Shown: positions 20,170 through 34,000 of the stretch, one piece after another
Layout of the letters: every line of letters begins with the position of its first letter
Numbering within the stretch: position 1 is the first letter of the stretch
Source of the DNA: Closterium sp. Naga37s-1
Taxonomy: Eukaryota > Streptophyta > Zygnematophyceae > Desmidiales > Closteriaceae
Direction of reading: 5' to 3'
Length of the DNA stretch: 64,000 bases
Assembly: GCA_947471745.1 (NCBI GenBank)
Contig: CANJKZ010000179.1
Coordinates: forward strand, 310,001-374,000
The notes under the pieces: generated by a model
The model's database searches: none
What the model was told of the DNA's origin: nothing
Seen by the model: the letters and a program-made list of their open reading frames with translations, nothing else
Made by a program: the position numbers and the translations under genes

Positions 20170-23100
20170 ATGGCGGAACGCAAGCGGCAAGAGCGCGGTC
20201 CTGTTGGCAGTGCGCCTCCGGAACCGTCTCCTAGACCTAGCCGTCCCCCGCAAACGCATTCCGGGCCCCTCGCTCCCCGTAAAAAGTCCGACACCGGCCC
20301 GAATAAACAAACGCCTTTGGCGCCGCAAAAGGCGGATGGCCCGCCGCGAGCCAGTGTCCGAGGCGCGTTTCCTCGCTCCAGTAGTGTGGGAAGCCCCATC
20401 GTGCCAACCGAAGAGGTCAGCGAGCCCCCGCCGGTGGTTCAGCGCGCGTCGACCGGATCGCGGCAGCTGAAAGTCAACCCAGTCAACGATCCAAGTGTGG
20501 CTGAAACCGCGACAACCCCTACGGGAAGTTCAGAGAAAAAGAAGGGGCTTTCGTTCCTTGGCGGTCTAAGCTTTAAAACCTCCGCATCCGCGGATAAGGC
20601 CTTGGCGACCACTTTAAGGACGTACCCCGACTTAAAACCGTGCATTGTAAAAGGTAACAAATCGCGGCGCCGGCAACGGGGCGACTCGTCGGAACCCAGA
20701 CGAAAGGTTACGTTCAACGAGAAGATTGAGGTTGCGGTGTGGGAGGTGGAGGAGGAGGAGAATGTTACGGAATCTAAATCGTCGAGTAAAGGACGTGGTT
20801 TTTTCTTATCCAAGGTGCTGACTGGCGCAGCTAGCAGTCTTCTATCGCAGGGGTCGAAGAAACCGCTTCCCAAGGATCTGCCGCTTAAGATTGTACCTAA
20901 GAAGAAAAAGGGCGAAGCGGGGAAGGCAGGCGCGGGGAAGGATCAAGCGGCGTCGGGTGAGGTTAAGCCGAAAGCGCGCCCAGCCCCTGGTGCGAAGCGC
21001 GCTACTCCGCCCGTCGCGGGTGCCAAACCCAAAGCTGCAGGCGTAAGACCTGGCCCTCCTGCGCAGAGACCGCGGCCGGCGGGCGCGGATGCGCCAGGGA
21101 TGGGGGAGAGGCGGATGCGGCCGCCTCCGCCTGCCGGCAGCGGTGCTGGCGACGGCGGGTCCCGGGGGCCCCCTCGCGCTGGCGCTGGACGTGGGCAGGC
21201 GGGAGCGGAGAGGCCGGCGGAAGGACGGCAAAGGGATCGGGGGGAGATGCGGGGAAACATGGGCGGGCCGGGGCAACCGGCGGGGGGTCCGCGGGACATG
21301 GCGCAGCAAGGGGGCCAGCAGCAGTGGGGCGGGAGTGGCGGAGGGATGGGCGCGCAAGGAGCGAGTATGAGCGCGCAGGGGGGGATGGGCGGACAGGGGA
21401 TGGGGATGATGGGGCAGGGGATGATGGGGGGAGGGGGAATGGCTGTCGGAGGACCGCCAATGGGGATGCAGATGCAAGGAGGTATGGGGCCGGGGAACCA
21501 AGGCGTGGGCATGGGCGGCCCAGGTATGGGCATGGCTGGTCAGCCAATCGGCGCGCAGTACGGGTATGATGCGAATCAGAATGCGATGGGCATGGATATG
21601 GCAGGCGGCGGAGGGTATGGTCAGCAATGGGCGGGGGGTGCGGGGAACGCGGGGGGCGGCGGCGAGTGGGAGTATGAGCAGGAGGGGGAGTGGGGGGAGG
21701 TGGAAGGGGAGGAATACGAGGATGAAGAGGAGGAGCTTGAGGATGGGGAGGATTATGAGGAGGAGGAGGAGGAGGAAGAGGCGGAAGATGAGGAAGAAGA
21801 GGAGGAGGAGGAAGAGGATGAGGAAGAAGAGGAGGAAGAAGATGAGGAGGAAGAGGGTGAGGAGGAGGAAGAGGAGGGGGAGGATGAGGAGGGTGAGGAG
21901 GAGGAAGAGGAGAGCAGTGCTAATTGGTCGCACTCTGGGGGTGGGTATCCGCAGGGGCAAATGGGGATGCCTGGGGGACCAATGGGCGGGGGGATGGGGA
22001 TGCAGCAGCAGGGCATGCCGATGCATGTTAACAACCCCAACCAGGGGGCATCTATGCCTGTCGGCTTTGGGGGTCCTCCTGGCATGATGCCCCCCCCTCA
22101 GGGGTACTCGAACGCAATGCCTCCAGGTTCTGGGCCTAATTACCCTGGCTTTCAACCCGCTCGCGGTTACCCCCAGCAGGCGCAGATGGGGGGCATGGCG
22201 GATGATCTCTATGGCGGAGGGAATGGGGGCGGCGGAGGGATGTGGGGCGCGCAGATGGGGGGAATGGCGCCCCAGGGCGCAGGGATGGGGCCTGCGGGGG
22301 CGGTGGGGGCGGTTGACGACGATTTGTACGGGGGCAGGGGGAGCTGGGGCGGGCAGCAGGACATGGGCGGAATGCAAGCGGGGATGCAGGGCGGAATGCA
22401 GGGGAACATGCAGGGGGGGATGCAGGGCGGGTGGCAGGGGCAGCAAGGGGTAGGGGGAGGGAATTGGGGGAGGCCGGGTTGGGGAGGCGGGGGAGAGATG
22501 GGGGGCGGAGAGCAGGGACCGGGAGGAGTGAAGCTGGAGCGGTCTCTGGTGGCTGATGACGCCCACGAGCAAGAGCTGGACCAGGTGGGTGTGTGCATGG
22601 TCACTTTTGAAGCGCCGCTTTTGACTCCAGGCGACTCACAAGTCAGCTGGAGCGGTCGCTCGTGGCTGATGACGCTCACGAGCAAGAGCTGGATCAGGTG
22701 GGTGCATATTCTCTTGTCAGGCGCCGGCTTTGAGTCGACATGTGAGTTCAGGTGAGTCAAAGTTGATTCAAACGTCAGCCGGAGTGGTCTCTGGCGGCAG
22801 ATGACGCCCACGAGCAGGAACTGGATCAGGTGGGTGCATATTCAGTCAAGGGGCGCCTCAAAACGCCTCATGAGTAGGAATAGGAATAGGAATAGGCGGG
22901 TGCATGATCGCTTTTGAGGCTCCTCAAAACACCTCACGAGCAGGAGCAGGAGCATGTGGGGGTATTGCCGCCACCCCCCACCCTGCCCATCCAACCCCCC
23001 TGTCGCTCAACCCACGCCCCTTTCCCCTCTCTTCACCTCTTCATCCCCGTTTTGCAATTCCAAAACATTCTACCCCCCTAACCTCTTCTTTCTCCCCTTC

Positions 23101-24091
23101 TGTATTTACCACAGGTCCGCCCTCTCCCCCCCGGCAAGCTGGCAGTCACTCGGAGCGCAGCCTTTGTCTTTGAAGACCTGGGCCTACAGGTGCAGCGCGA
23201 AGCCCCCCTGTCCGGTCCCAATGTCACCGCCTCTCCCCTCTGTCCTGCACTTCTGTACCACCCTGTTTTTTTTCCCCTCTTCTCCCTCCACTGCAGGTCC
23301 GCCCTCTCCCCCCCGGCAAGCCAGCAGTCACCCGGAGTGCAGCCTTTGTCTTTGAGGACCTTGGCTTGCAGGTGCAGCGCAAAGGGCCCCCATCCGGCCC
23401 CGCTCCTCCCCACTCCATGCCGCCGCCCCCTGCCTCAAACCCTAATCTGCCCGGAAATTTTCCTCCCGGGCAGCCGCCAATGTGGGCCAGCAGCATGAGC
23501 ACGGGCGGTGTTAACGGCCCGCCAACCCCATCAAGTAAGATGCTGCTGGGGCCAGGGGCACGGTCGCATAGAGGCATGCGATTGCTGTCTGAGGATGTAC
23601 CTGAGATCAGGCAGAGAGCGGGGCCGGGAGGCAGGAGGCCGGGTGGCGGAGGGGAGTATGACGGGGGGAGAGAGGTGCGGGCGCCGTCACCTGATGAGAG
23701 TCGGTTGAGTGAGAGGATGCGGAGGCAGAATTTGGGAGAGGGAGGGGGAGCGAGGGGTGGGGGTGTGAGTGGGGGTGGAGGAGGCGGGGATAGGCAAGGG
23801 CATAGGTATTCTGGTTCGACTATGAGCAATGCCAGCAGCGCTGTTGGGGGTGGTGGGGCGGGTGGGAGTAGCAGTGGCTCTGCGCGTAAGCCAGGCAAGG
23901 ATCAGCAGCAGCAGCAGGGCTCTCGAGCAGAGAAGAGGCAGCCGCCGACGCCACAGCAGCAGGCTGAGCAGAGGGAGAGAATTATGAAGAAGCTAGCAGG
24001 AGGCCAGCCACAGCCGCAACCACAGGCCCTGGTGGAGCAAGAGCCGGGCGGCGAGAAGATGAAGAGGACAAGCACAGGCGGTAGAAGATAA
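20170..24091 (+). CDS. Acidic Met/Gly-rich protein with RVxF-like (PP1-docking) motif
   Basis: Two exons, 20170-22584 and 23297-24091, join in phase 0 (about 1,069 aa). The N-terminus is basic and Pro/Ser-rich. RKVTFNEKIEVAVWE near residue 178 contains K-V-T-F, matching the RVxF docking motif for protein phosphatase 1. It is followed by Lys-rich (KKKKGEAGK), Pro/Arg-rich, and long Gly-Met-Gln repeats (GMGMMGQGM type). An almost pure Glu/Asp block follows at about residues 500-580. Exon 2 begins VRPLPPGKPAVTRSAAFVFE, the only non-repetitive conserved-looking stretch, and ends in a basic tail. I do not recognise the family; a PP1-associated or nucleic-acid-associated scaffold is conjecture. The ATG at 20170 is chosen because the upstream in-frame sequence looks non-coding. 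Confidence 0.6.
22640..23197 (+). repeat. Partial duplicates of both splice junctions of the acidic-protein gene
   Basis: Donor-side copies of exon 1's end (LERSLVADDAHEQELDQ) lie at about 22640-22698 and 22780-22830. An acceptor-side copy of exon 2 (VRPL...TRSAAFVFEDLGLQVQR) lies at 23115-23200, about 182 bp before the intact exon. Confidence 0.9.
22912..22929. repeat. Short palindromic element
   Basis: TTTTGAGG and CCTCAAAA arms with only the central base pair mismatched. A half copy (GGCGCCTCAAAA) lies 60 bp upstream. Confidence 0.7.
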
Positions 24092-25028
24092 TGAATTATT
24101 GGAGATTGATATTTACGGTGCTTTTTCCAATTCCAGATTTTTTTCTAGAGAAAGCAAGGGAAATTGTTTAGGAATTGCTGAAATGCAATGAAATGGAAAA
24201 TTTGACAGGTGAGGTGAGTCTACAGACCAAATATGGTGAGGTTTGATGAACATATCTACTGTATCATTTGTTTTTTTGCTCCAGTGCAGCACAACAACAT
24301 GTGGTGTTCTGGAAATTCGGTTTGTTATCTTAGGCAAGGCACAGCTTCGGAATGCCCAAACCTCACGTGACTCAATCGAATGGAAGCTTCACCTAGATTC
24401 CCTCGTTATCAAGCAGCACCTGCCACAGCAGCACTCTCCTTCCCGCCACGACAGCTCAAGCCGCGGCACGCGCAAGCCAGCGACGGCGGTTGTCTCTCGG
24501 GTTTTGTTTGGCTCGCAGAGTGGCAGGCAGTTCACTCCCTTCCCTGGCCCTTGGACTTGGTTCTTCTTCCCTCGGGATTGGGTCGTCCAGCCGCCTGCTT
24601 TCCTCGGGCTTTGTTGTTTCTCCCTCGCCCCGCCTGGGACTTTGTTTCTATCTGGCTGGGCCCTTGGAAAGTTGGGACCCCCTTGTTTTTTTCGTCCCTT
24701 GGACTTTGTTCCTTCCTTGGGACTTGGTTCCTGCTCGCCTCTTCTGTCTTGATTTTCTAGCTTCTGGTCTCTAGGGACATTGCCGTTTTCCTGTCTGACA
24801 GACCAATCGCCTTAGTCGCAGGTCAAAGCTTTTCCGCGGAAATGTTAAAACTCGGTCCTATAAGAGAAAAGTGAAGTCTCTCGGCGAACTTGTAACCCGT
24901 TGCTAACCATCCCGTGCGAACACATTGTAGCGGTTCTAGATAGGCACCGAAGCATCGCAACTCACTTACTTCACTAACATACAGAAGTAGTAACTGAAGT
25001 ATATAGGGTATATTAGTCTGAAGGTGCC
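24092..25028. other. Intergenic region and USP-kinase 5' leader
   Basis: No gene supported. 24520-24760 is a T/C/G-rich degenerate repeat with recurrent GGACTTGGTTC-like pieces. The last 180 bp are AT-richer and probably promoter/5' UTR. Confidence 0.5.
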
Positions 25029-28000
25029 ATGGACGTCACTGCGGATATTAAAGTGCTGGTGGCGATGCGGGACGACCAGCACTGCCGAGAAGCCCTAGAC
25101 TGGACGATTAAGGAATTCGGAAAGCGCAAGGATGCGAGCGTGTGTCTGCTCCTCACGCATATCGTGACGGAACTTCGCAATACAGGTGCGCTGCTGTAGC
25201 GAGGACCTCATAATCAACGAGCTTTTATCAACTGGGTGTTTAATAGCGATCGAAATTAAGGACGAGATATTGTCAGCGAGTCATTATTAAGGGTCTCTGT
25301 TTGCAATGTACGTCAATTAAGAGCTTCGATGCGTCAGGTACGCTCGAAGATCAAGTCGCAGAACGATTGCACCACCCTTTGCACTTCTCTCCTACAGACA
25401 CCCCTCGTTTATTTCGTTATGTTTCTCTCTCGTTTTGTCCCTTACGCCTTGCGCGCACCCTATCGTAACACCCTCGCACGCTGTTGCAACGCGGTCGCAC
25501 CCTGTTGTAATACGTTCGCACCCTGTCGTGAAAAGTCGGACACTTTCGCAACACGCTCGCACCTTGTCGCAACACGCTTGCGCCCTGTCTCATCACCTCC
25601 AATTCTTTCCGTTCTTAGCTCCCTCTCAGGACTTCCGTGTCTCCCTCTTCTCTCGCTGGCTATTCATTTTCTATCTGCCCCTTCCTCCTCCCGCCGTAAC
25701 TCCGCCAAACCAGAAAAAAAAACTCTCCTCCTTCCCCAAGCGGGCGTGGCATGCGACCGCGTGCTGCCAGCGAACCCCCTTCCTTCCCCGTTCTTCCTTT
25801 CCCCACTCCGCCCTTGCTTCCCCTATCCAGCGGGCAAGCTAGTGCGCCTGAGCGAGACGGCTAGCCGAGCGTGGCGGCGCACAAATGCGACCACGCCGCC
25901 AGCTAACCCCCTTCCTTCCCCGTTCCTCCCCCGATTCCCCCCCTTTCTCTCCCTCTCCAGCGGGCAAGCTGGTGCGCCTAGGCGAGGCGGACAGCCCGAG
26001 CGTGGCGGTGCACATATGCGACCGCGTGCTGCCGTATCTCGAGAGCCTGCAGGACGTCAGCGACGACGCCGGGGTGAGTGGCTTTGCTTATGTGGGGGTG
26101 AGTGGCTTTGGATATGAGACGTGCGGATGAGTGGCTTGAGCTGTGAGGCATGGGAGTGGTGAGGCTGTAAGCATGCGGTGAGACTGCAAGCGTGGCGGTG
26201 GACATATGCGACCGCGTGCTGCCGTACCTCGAGAGCCTGCAGGACGTCAGCGACGACGCCGGGGTGAGTGGCTTTGCTTATATGAGGGTGAGTGGCTTTA
26301 GATATGAGACGTGCGGATGAGTGGCTTGAGCTGTGAGGCATGGGAGTGGTGAGGCTGTAAGCATGCGGTGAGACTGCAAGCGTGGCGGTGGACATATGCG
26401 ACCGCGTGCTGCCGTACCTCGAGAGTCTGCAAGACGTCAGCGACGACGCCGGGGTGAGTGACTTTAGAAGTGAAGCGTGGGAGAGGCATGCAGGCGAGTG
26501 GCTTTAGATACGGGGCTCGGGCGAGGTGTGGCTTAACTTTAGATAGAGGCGCGGGAAGGATTTGCTTACGTAGTGGGCATGACATGAGATGTGGGCGCGG
26601 ATGGCTTTGGCATGGCGACGTGGGAGTGGGTGGCTTCGCACGCGAGACGAGGGGACGAGTGGATTTCAACATGAAACGCCAGCGCGAGTGGCCTTAGACA
26701 TGAGACCTGGGGACGAGTGGCTTCAGACAAGGCGTTGGAGACGGGGGGAGGGCGGGGTGGGTGGAAGTAGACATGAGGCGTAGGCGTGCGTGGCGTTGGA
26801 TGAGAAGTGGTGCTAGACGGGGCCCGTATTCTCTCCCACCCTTCTCTTATCTTCGTTTCCCACCCCCCTGCAACCGCGCTCTTGCTTCCCCCGTTTTCTT
26901 CCTTCCCCACCCTTGAGCAAGAACGAGGACAAGGGCGGAGCCATCCTCGGGCAACCCCTGTCTTTCTCTCTCTTTCTGATCTCTCTCCCCACTCTTTCCC
27001 CAACTCCCCCTTCCCCCCCCCCCCTTCACCCCCCATCCACCCCCCCAGCTGCCGTCGACGGTGCACGTGATAAAGAACGAGGACAAGGGCGGCGCCATTC
27101 TCGAGGTGGCGCAGAAGCTGGAGGCGACGCACGTCGTGCTGGCCAGCATTCCCAACAAGCCCATCGGCGAGTGAGTTGATTCTTGAGTTGAGTGAGTCGA
27201 TTCTCGAGTCAAGTTTTGTTGAGACGTCTCAAAACCTGAGTCGACTCAAACATAGGCAGCATAGGCAACATACACAACTTAGGCAGCTGGAGGTGAGGGC
27301 CATCGTGCTGGCCAGCATTCCCAAGAAGCCCATCGGCGAGTGAGTTGGCTGGTGAACGCAGTTGACCGTTGAACGGATCCGGAATGGCGTGGACCACAAC
27401 GCCTTAAATGTCCAGAATAGTACCACTCTGATGAGGCGATCTTTGAGTCGACCAATCCTCCCCCTCCACTCCCCCCTCCACCGCATGCCCTCATGGCCCC
27501 ATCCGAACCACACACACCCTATCAACCACCAACCATGCACCACCATCCTAACTAACAATCCTCCGTCACACCCCCTCCCCTCCCCCTCCCCCCCCAACCT
27601 CCATGTCGCCCCCACCTCCCATGGCATGGCAGGTGGAAGACCATCAACGTGTGCGCGAGGGAGGAGGCTCTAACCGCCAAATGCCGTCATGCTTCATGTG
27701 AACCTCAACCTTCCAACTACCACAGACCACCATCCTAACAACCCTGCGTCACCACCACCGAACCCCCACCCCCCCCACCCCTCATCCCCACCCCCCACGG
27801 CATGGCAGGTGGAAGACCATCAACGTGTGCGCGAGGGAGAAGGCTCTAACCGCCAAATGCCGTCATGCTTCATGTGAACCTCAACCTTCCAACCACCACG
27901 AACCACCATCCTAACAACCCTGCGTCACCACCACCGAACCCCCTCCCCTCCCTACCCCCCAACCCCCACCCCTCATCCCCACCCCCCACGGCATGGCAGG

Positions 28001-31000
28001 TGGAAGACCATCAACGTGTGCGCGAGGGAGGAGGTGCTGCCGCCCGGTGCGTCGCTCTATGTGGTGCAGAGCGGCAAGAAGCTGAAAACCGTGCAGAGCA
28101 AGGAGCAGGCGCCCGCCAAGGTGAGAACTACCTAGCGTTCATACGCTCTCTCCCGCTCGGAGCGTCACTCTATGTGGTGCAGAGCGGTAAGAAGCTGAAA
28201 ACCGTGCAGAGCAAGGAGCAGGCGCCCGCTAAGGTGAGTCCTTCTCGCCATTCACCCACTCTTTCCCGTTAAGATGAGTTGTTCCTGCATTCATCCGCTC
28301 TCTCTCTCCTCACATGCCCCGCACGTGCTTGCACTGTCCCCCATGCACCCCGTCCCCTTTTGCTGCCCTTACGCTTTACCCCCATCCCCGTTTCCCCTAT
28401 CTCTCCCAACTCCTCCTCTCCTCCTTTTCCCACGATTCCAACCCATCCCAGCCCGTCCCTCCCCCAGCACGCGTGTTCCACGGCACAGCGCTCAACAAGA
28501 AGCTGCCAGACATCCAGGAGGGGGGGGGTACCCTTTCTAACTTCTCGGTTCACCTCTCACTCGTCTCCTTCTCCCCCCTCTCCCCTCCCCAACCCCCCCC
28601 CCCCCCCCATCCCAGCCCGTCCCTCCCCCAGCACGCGTGTTCCACGGCACAGCGCTCAACAAGAAGCTGCCAGACATCCAGGAGGGGGGGAGCGGCGTGC
28701 AGGAAGAGGGAGAAGCACAGGGGGGCAGCGGGGCGGGGGAGGGGGAAGGGGAAGGGGAAGGGGACGCGGGAGAAAAGGAGGCCGCAGCAGAGGGAGGAGC
28801 GGAAGGGGAAGGGGCTGGGAAGGCGGAGGGGGGGGCGGCGGAGGGGGGAGGGGAGGGTGCGGGGAAGAACGAGGAGGGGCTGTCTGCTTTGGAGCTTGCT
28901 CGAAGGGCGTATGCTGCTAAGGCCAAAGCTGCTGCTGGGGCAGGCAGCGGAGGGGGAGGGTCTGGGGGCGCTGCAGCAGGAGGAGCAGCAGCAGGAGGAG
29001 GAGGGGCGGCGGCAGGGGGACCGGGAGGAGGAGTCCCGCCCAAAGACCGACCAAGGAAGAAGAAGCCATCTGCTGGCGCCAAGGTCAGTCGTACCTCCTT
29101 GTTGTCCCATGCTAGATTGTGAAAGAGAAACACATTCACAAACACACAGACACACATAGGAGGGAGGGGAGTGCCGCCCAAGGACCCGCCGAGGAAGAAG
29201 AAGCCATCTGCTGGCGCCAAGGTTGGTTGAATTGCCCTCAGGTCTTGTGGTACACTGCGAAAGAAAGCAAAGTCACCCACACACAGAGAGACACAGAGGC
29301 AGGAAGGGGAGTGCCGCCCAAAGACCGACCAAGGAAGAAGAAGCCATCGGCTGGTGCCAAGGTGGGTGGTAATGCCTTCCTGTCTTGTGATAGACTGTGA
29401 AAGGGAAACAAATCACACTCACACACAGGCACAGCAGGCAGGAGCGGTAGTGCCGTGCTGTGCCGCCCGAGGGCCGGCCAAGGAAGAAGAAAGAAAGAAA
29501 CCCTTGGCCGGTCTCATGGCTGCCAAGGAACCGTCCTTGGCGGGCGCATTTCCTGTTTCATGGTAGACTGTGGAAAACGCTACCACGTACGTACTCCGTC
29601 CCGTTACCGGTCCCTCTAAGCCACCTCAATAGCAGCCCGAATATTTGGCTTTTGAGGCGCATAAAACATTGCGATGAGCAGTATCGGATTCCTTCCTTTG
29701 CCAGTCCCTCTGCGCCAGTGCTCGGTCTCGCCTTTCCTCTCCTTTCCTCTCTCTTCCCTCCTCTGGAGCCGTCCCACTCACTCCCAGTGCCCTTAGTTCC
29801 TCTGCCCTCCTCTCCGCTCTTCCCTCTCTCTCCCGTGTATTCACCTCCCACCAGGCCCGCCTCGAAAAGAAGATGGCGGAGAGGGAGGGCTCATCAGGAG
29901 GCCGCAAGGTGCCGTCAGACAAGAACCCGCTCATGCGGCCGCTGCAGGTGGTGGGTGGTTGAACCCTCCCGCTCACACCCACTGTCCTTGCTCCCTCTCC
30001 CTTCTCCTCCACCACAGGCTCGGCTGGAGAAGAAGATGGGAGAGAGACGGCTCATCAGGCCGCAAGGTGCCTTCAGACAAGAACCCGCTCACGAGGCCGC
30101 TGCAGGTGGTGGAACCCTCCCACTCACATCCTGTGCCCTTGCTCCCTCTTGCCTCCTCTCCCTTCCTCTTGCTCCCTCTCCCCTCTCCCCTCTCCCAATT
30201 CCCTCACACCTGGCTCGCCTTGAGAAGAAGATGGCGGAGCGCGAGGGCTCCTCGGGCCGCAAGGTGCCCTCAGACAAGAATCCGCTCACGAGGCCTCTCC
30301 AGGTGGTGGAGCCAGCAGAGGCCGCTCGGAGGCAGCCATTCAAAGAGTTCACTCTGGAGGAGCTGCAGGCCGCCATCGAGCACTTCTGGCCCAACCTTGG
30401 TCTCTCCTCCTCATTTTCCACCTTCTATTGCTTCTTTCCTTCGCCACCTGCTTCCCTCACTCCAGGCTCGCCTCGAGAAGAAGATGGCGGAGCGCGAGGG
30501 CTCCTCGGGCCGCAAGGTGCCCTCAGACAAGAATCCGCTCACGAGGCCGCTGCAGGTGGTGGAGCCCGCAGAGGGTGCGCGGAGGCAGCCGTTCAAAGAG
30601 TTCACTCTGGAGGAGCTGCAGGCTGCAGGCGGCTGGTGGTCGAGCCGTCCCACTCACACCCACTGCCCTTGCTTCCTCCTGCTTCCTCTTCCGTCTCCCT
30701 TTTCCCCGTTCCCTCACTCCAGGCTCGCCTCGAGAAGAAGATGGCAGAGAGAGAGGGCTCCTCCGGGCGCAAGGTGCCCTCAGACAAGAATCCGCTCACG
30801 AGGCCGCTGCAGGTGGTGGAGCCAGCAGAGGGCGCTCGGAGGCAGCCATTCAAAGAGTTCACTCTGGAGGAGCTGCAGGCCGCCATCGAGCACTTCTGGC
30901 CCAACCTTGGTCTCTCCTCCTCATTTTCCACCTTCTATTGCTTCTTTCCTTCGCCACCTGCTTCCCTCACTCCAGGCTCGCCTCGAGAAGAAGATGGCGG

Positions 31001-34000
31001 AGCGCGAGGGCTCCTCGGGCCGCAAGGTGCCCTCAGACAAGAATCCGCTCACGAGGCCTCTCCAGGTGGTGGAGCCGGCAGAGGGCGCTCGGAGGCAGCC
31101 ATTCAAAGAGTTCACTCTGGAGGAGCTGCAGGCCGCCATCGAGCACTTCTGGCCCAACCACGTGTGCGGCGAGGGCAGCTACGGCGTGGTGTATAAGGGC
31201 ATGATTGACGGGCAGACCGTGGCTGTGAAGCAGCTCAAGAACCCCGACGTGAAGGCTGCTCTCGATGAAATCGACAGGGAGGTAAGATGGTGGTTGGCGG
31301 TGGGGGGATGATAACTTGGTGGCTGTGGCTGTGAAGCAGCTCAAGAACCCCGACGTGAAGGCTGCTCTTGACAAGATCGACAGGGAGGCTGGTGGTGGGG
31401 TGTGGCTGACGGGGTGGTTGGTGGGTTGTGGCTGGGGTGCAATGATGCTTGTGGCAGCTACGGCGTGGTGTATAAGGGCATGATTGACGGGCAGACGATG
31501 GCTGTGAAGCAGCTCAAGAATCCTGATGTGAAGGCGGCTCTCGATGAGATCGACAGGGAGGGTTTAGGCTTTCGGGTTCCCAGTGAGGTATGTGGGTTGC
31601 GGTGGGGTGTGTGTGACTTAGGGGCTGACTGGTGGGGGCTGACTGGTGGGCAAAGGTTGGTAGACAGGCAGCCCATGGCGTTTCTCCTTCTCCACCCCTC
31701 TTCCCTTCCGTTTCCCTCCCCCCCACTTCCCAAACGCACGGAGCACAGATGGAGGTGCAGAAGCGCATAGACCACCCGAACGCGGTGCGGCTGGTGGGGT
31801 ACTGCAGGGAGGACCGATCGCTGGTCTATGAGTTCATGGCCAACGGCTCCCCCCCTCCTGCCTCACCCGCTCTTGACCTTTTCTTGCTTTCCCCCTTCCC
31901 CTTTCCCCCTTTCTCCGCTCCTTCCTCCCATCCCTCCGGCCCTTGTCCCTCCCTTTCCCCATCCACCCTCTCTCGCTCCCTCTTCCCCTCCTCCTCCCCC
32001 ACTCCCCCCTCCACTGGGAGCACCACAGATGGAGGTGCAGAAGCGCATAGACCACCCCAACGCGGTGCGCCTGGTGGGGTACTGCAGGGAGGACCGCTCG
32101 CTGGTCTACGAGTTCATGGCCAACGGCTCCCCCCCTCCTGCCTCACCCGTTCCTGTCCCTCCCCCTCCCTTTCCCCCTTTCTCCACTCCTTCCTCCCATC
32201 GTCCTGGTCCCCCTCCCTCCCTCTCCCCATCCACCCTCTCTCCCTCCGTCGTCTCTCCCTATCCCCGCCACTCCCCCCTCCACTGGGAGCACCACAGATG
32301 GAGGTGCAGAAGCGCATAGACCACCCCAACGCGGTGCGCCTGGTGGGGTACTGCAGGGAGGACCGCTCGCTGGTTTATGAGTTCATGGCCAATGGGTCTC
32401 TTGAAGACCGCCTGCTCTGCATCGGGGGCGTGCCGCCGCTGCAGTGGCCCGAGCGCTGCCGCATCGCCATGGAGGTGAGCAGCTGGGGGTGGCAACATGC
32501 TAGCGGGTGGGTGGGGTGCAGTGGGGTGGGGTGGAGTGGGGTACTGCAGGGAGGACCGCTTGCTGGTGTACGAGTTCATGGCCAACGGCTCCCTCGAGGA
32601 CTGTCTGCTCTGTATCGGAGGCGTGCCGCCGCTGCAGTGGCCCGAGAGGTGCCGCATCGCCATGGAGGTGAGCTGAGCGGGGTGCAACTTGCAAGCAGAT
32701 GGGGTAGGGTGGGGTGCGGTAGAGTGGGGTGAGAGGGTACTGCAGGGAGGACCCCTCGCTGGTCTACGAGTTCATGGCCAACTGCTCCCTCGAGGACCGC
32801 CTTCTGTGTATTGGGGGGGTGCCGCCCCTCCAGTGGCCCGAACGCTGCCGCATTGCCATGGAGGTGAGCAGCTGGGGGTTAGGTTTCAGAGTTGTGGTTG
32901 TTCGTCAACGGTTTGATCTAGTTCAGGGTTCGGTTTAAGATGTGGCTGGGGATTGAGAGAGGCCCTGCAAGGTGAATCCCCCTCCCTCACTCATTCCTCC
33001 ATTCCTTTTTTCCCTGGTTTCCCCGTTCCCATTTTTCCCCGTTCCCCTCTTCCTCCCTTCCTTCCCTCCCCCACCTCCTCCCTCTCCACACCCACCAGAT
33101 CGCGGCAGGGCTGCAGCACCTGCACACGCGCAAGCCGCTCATCGTGCATCGCGATGTGAAGCCAGCCAACGTGCTCCTCATTCCCTTCCCCTCTCCCGGT
33201 CGTCCCTCTCCCCTCCCCTCGCCAGATCGCGGCAGGCCTGCAGCACCTGCACACGCGCAAGCCGCCCATCGTGCATCGCGATGTGAAGCCAGCCAACGTG
33301 CTCCTGGACGACCACTTCACCGCCAAGCTCGGCGACGTGGGCCTCGCTCGCCTCATGGGCGACCTCGCTCCCGGCCACTCCCACGTGGTGCGGAAATCAG
33401 TCATTGTCGGGACGGAGCATTATGTCGATCCTGAGTATCTGTGTGCGAGGAGGGGGTACCTCGGGCCGAAATCGGACGTGTATTCGTTCGGAGTGGTGCT
33501 GCTGCAGATGCTGGTTGGGGAGGTGCCGAACCTGAAGAGGATCGATGCTATGGTGGAAAAGGAGGAGTTGACAGTGGTGCTGGATCCCCGAGCCGGCGAG
33601 TGGCCGCCGAACCTGGCGCTGGATCTTGCGAACCTGGGGCTGTGGTGCGCGGAAATGGACCGCCGAGATCGGCCGGATCTGACGGAGGAGGTGATCCCGG
33701 CGCTGATGGATATCTGCGAGGCGGCGGCCGATGCGGTGGTGGAGTGGGAGGGGAAGCAGGAGGCCCAGAAGGAGAAGGAGCGGCTGGAGAAGGAGAAGGA
33801 GAAGGCAGAGAAAGAGGCGAAAGAAAAGGCTGAGGAGGAGAAGAAGAAGAAGCAGCAGGCAGAGGAGGAAGCTGCTAGGAAGGCCAAGGAGGCGGCTGCT
33901 GGGGCTGGGGCGAGCGAGGCGGCGGCGGCCGGGAAGAAAGCAGGGGCGGCTGGGGCGGCCGCAGCACCGTCCAATGAAGCGGCGAAGGGCGGGTGCTGTA

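Noticed and set aside
25029..33180. Interpreting duplicated exons as separate paralogous genes
   Set aside because: Each copy is a fragment with one splice site; only one complete, phase-consistent chain exists per gene.
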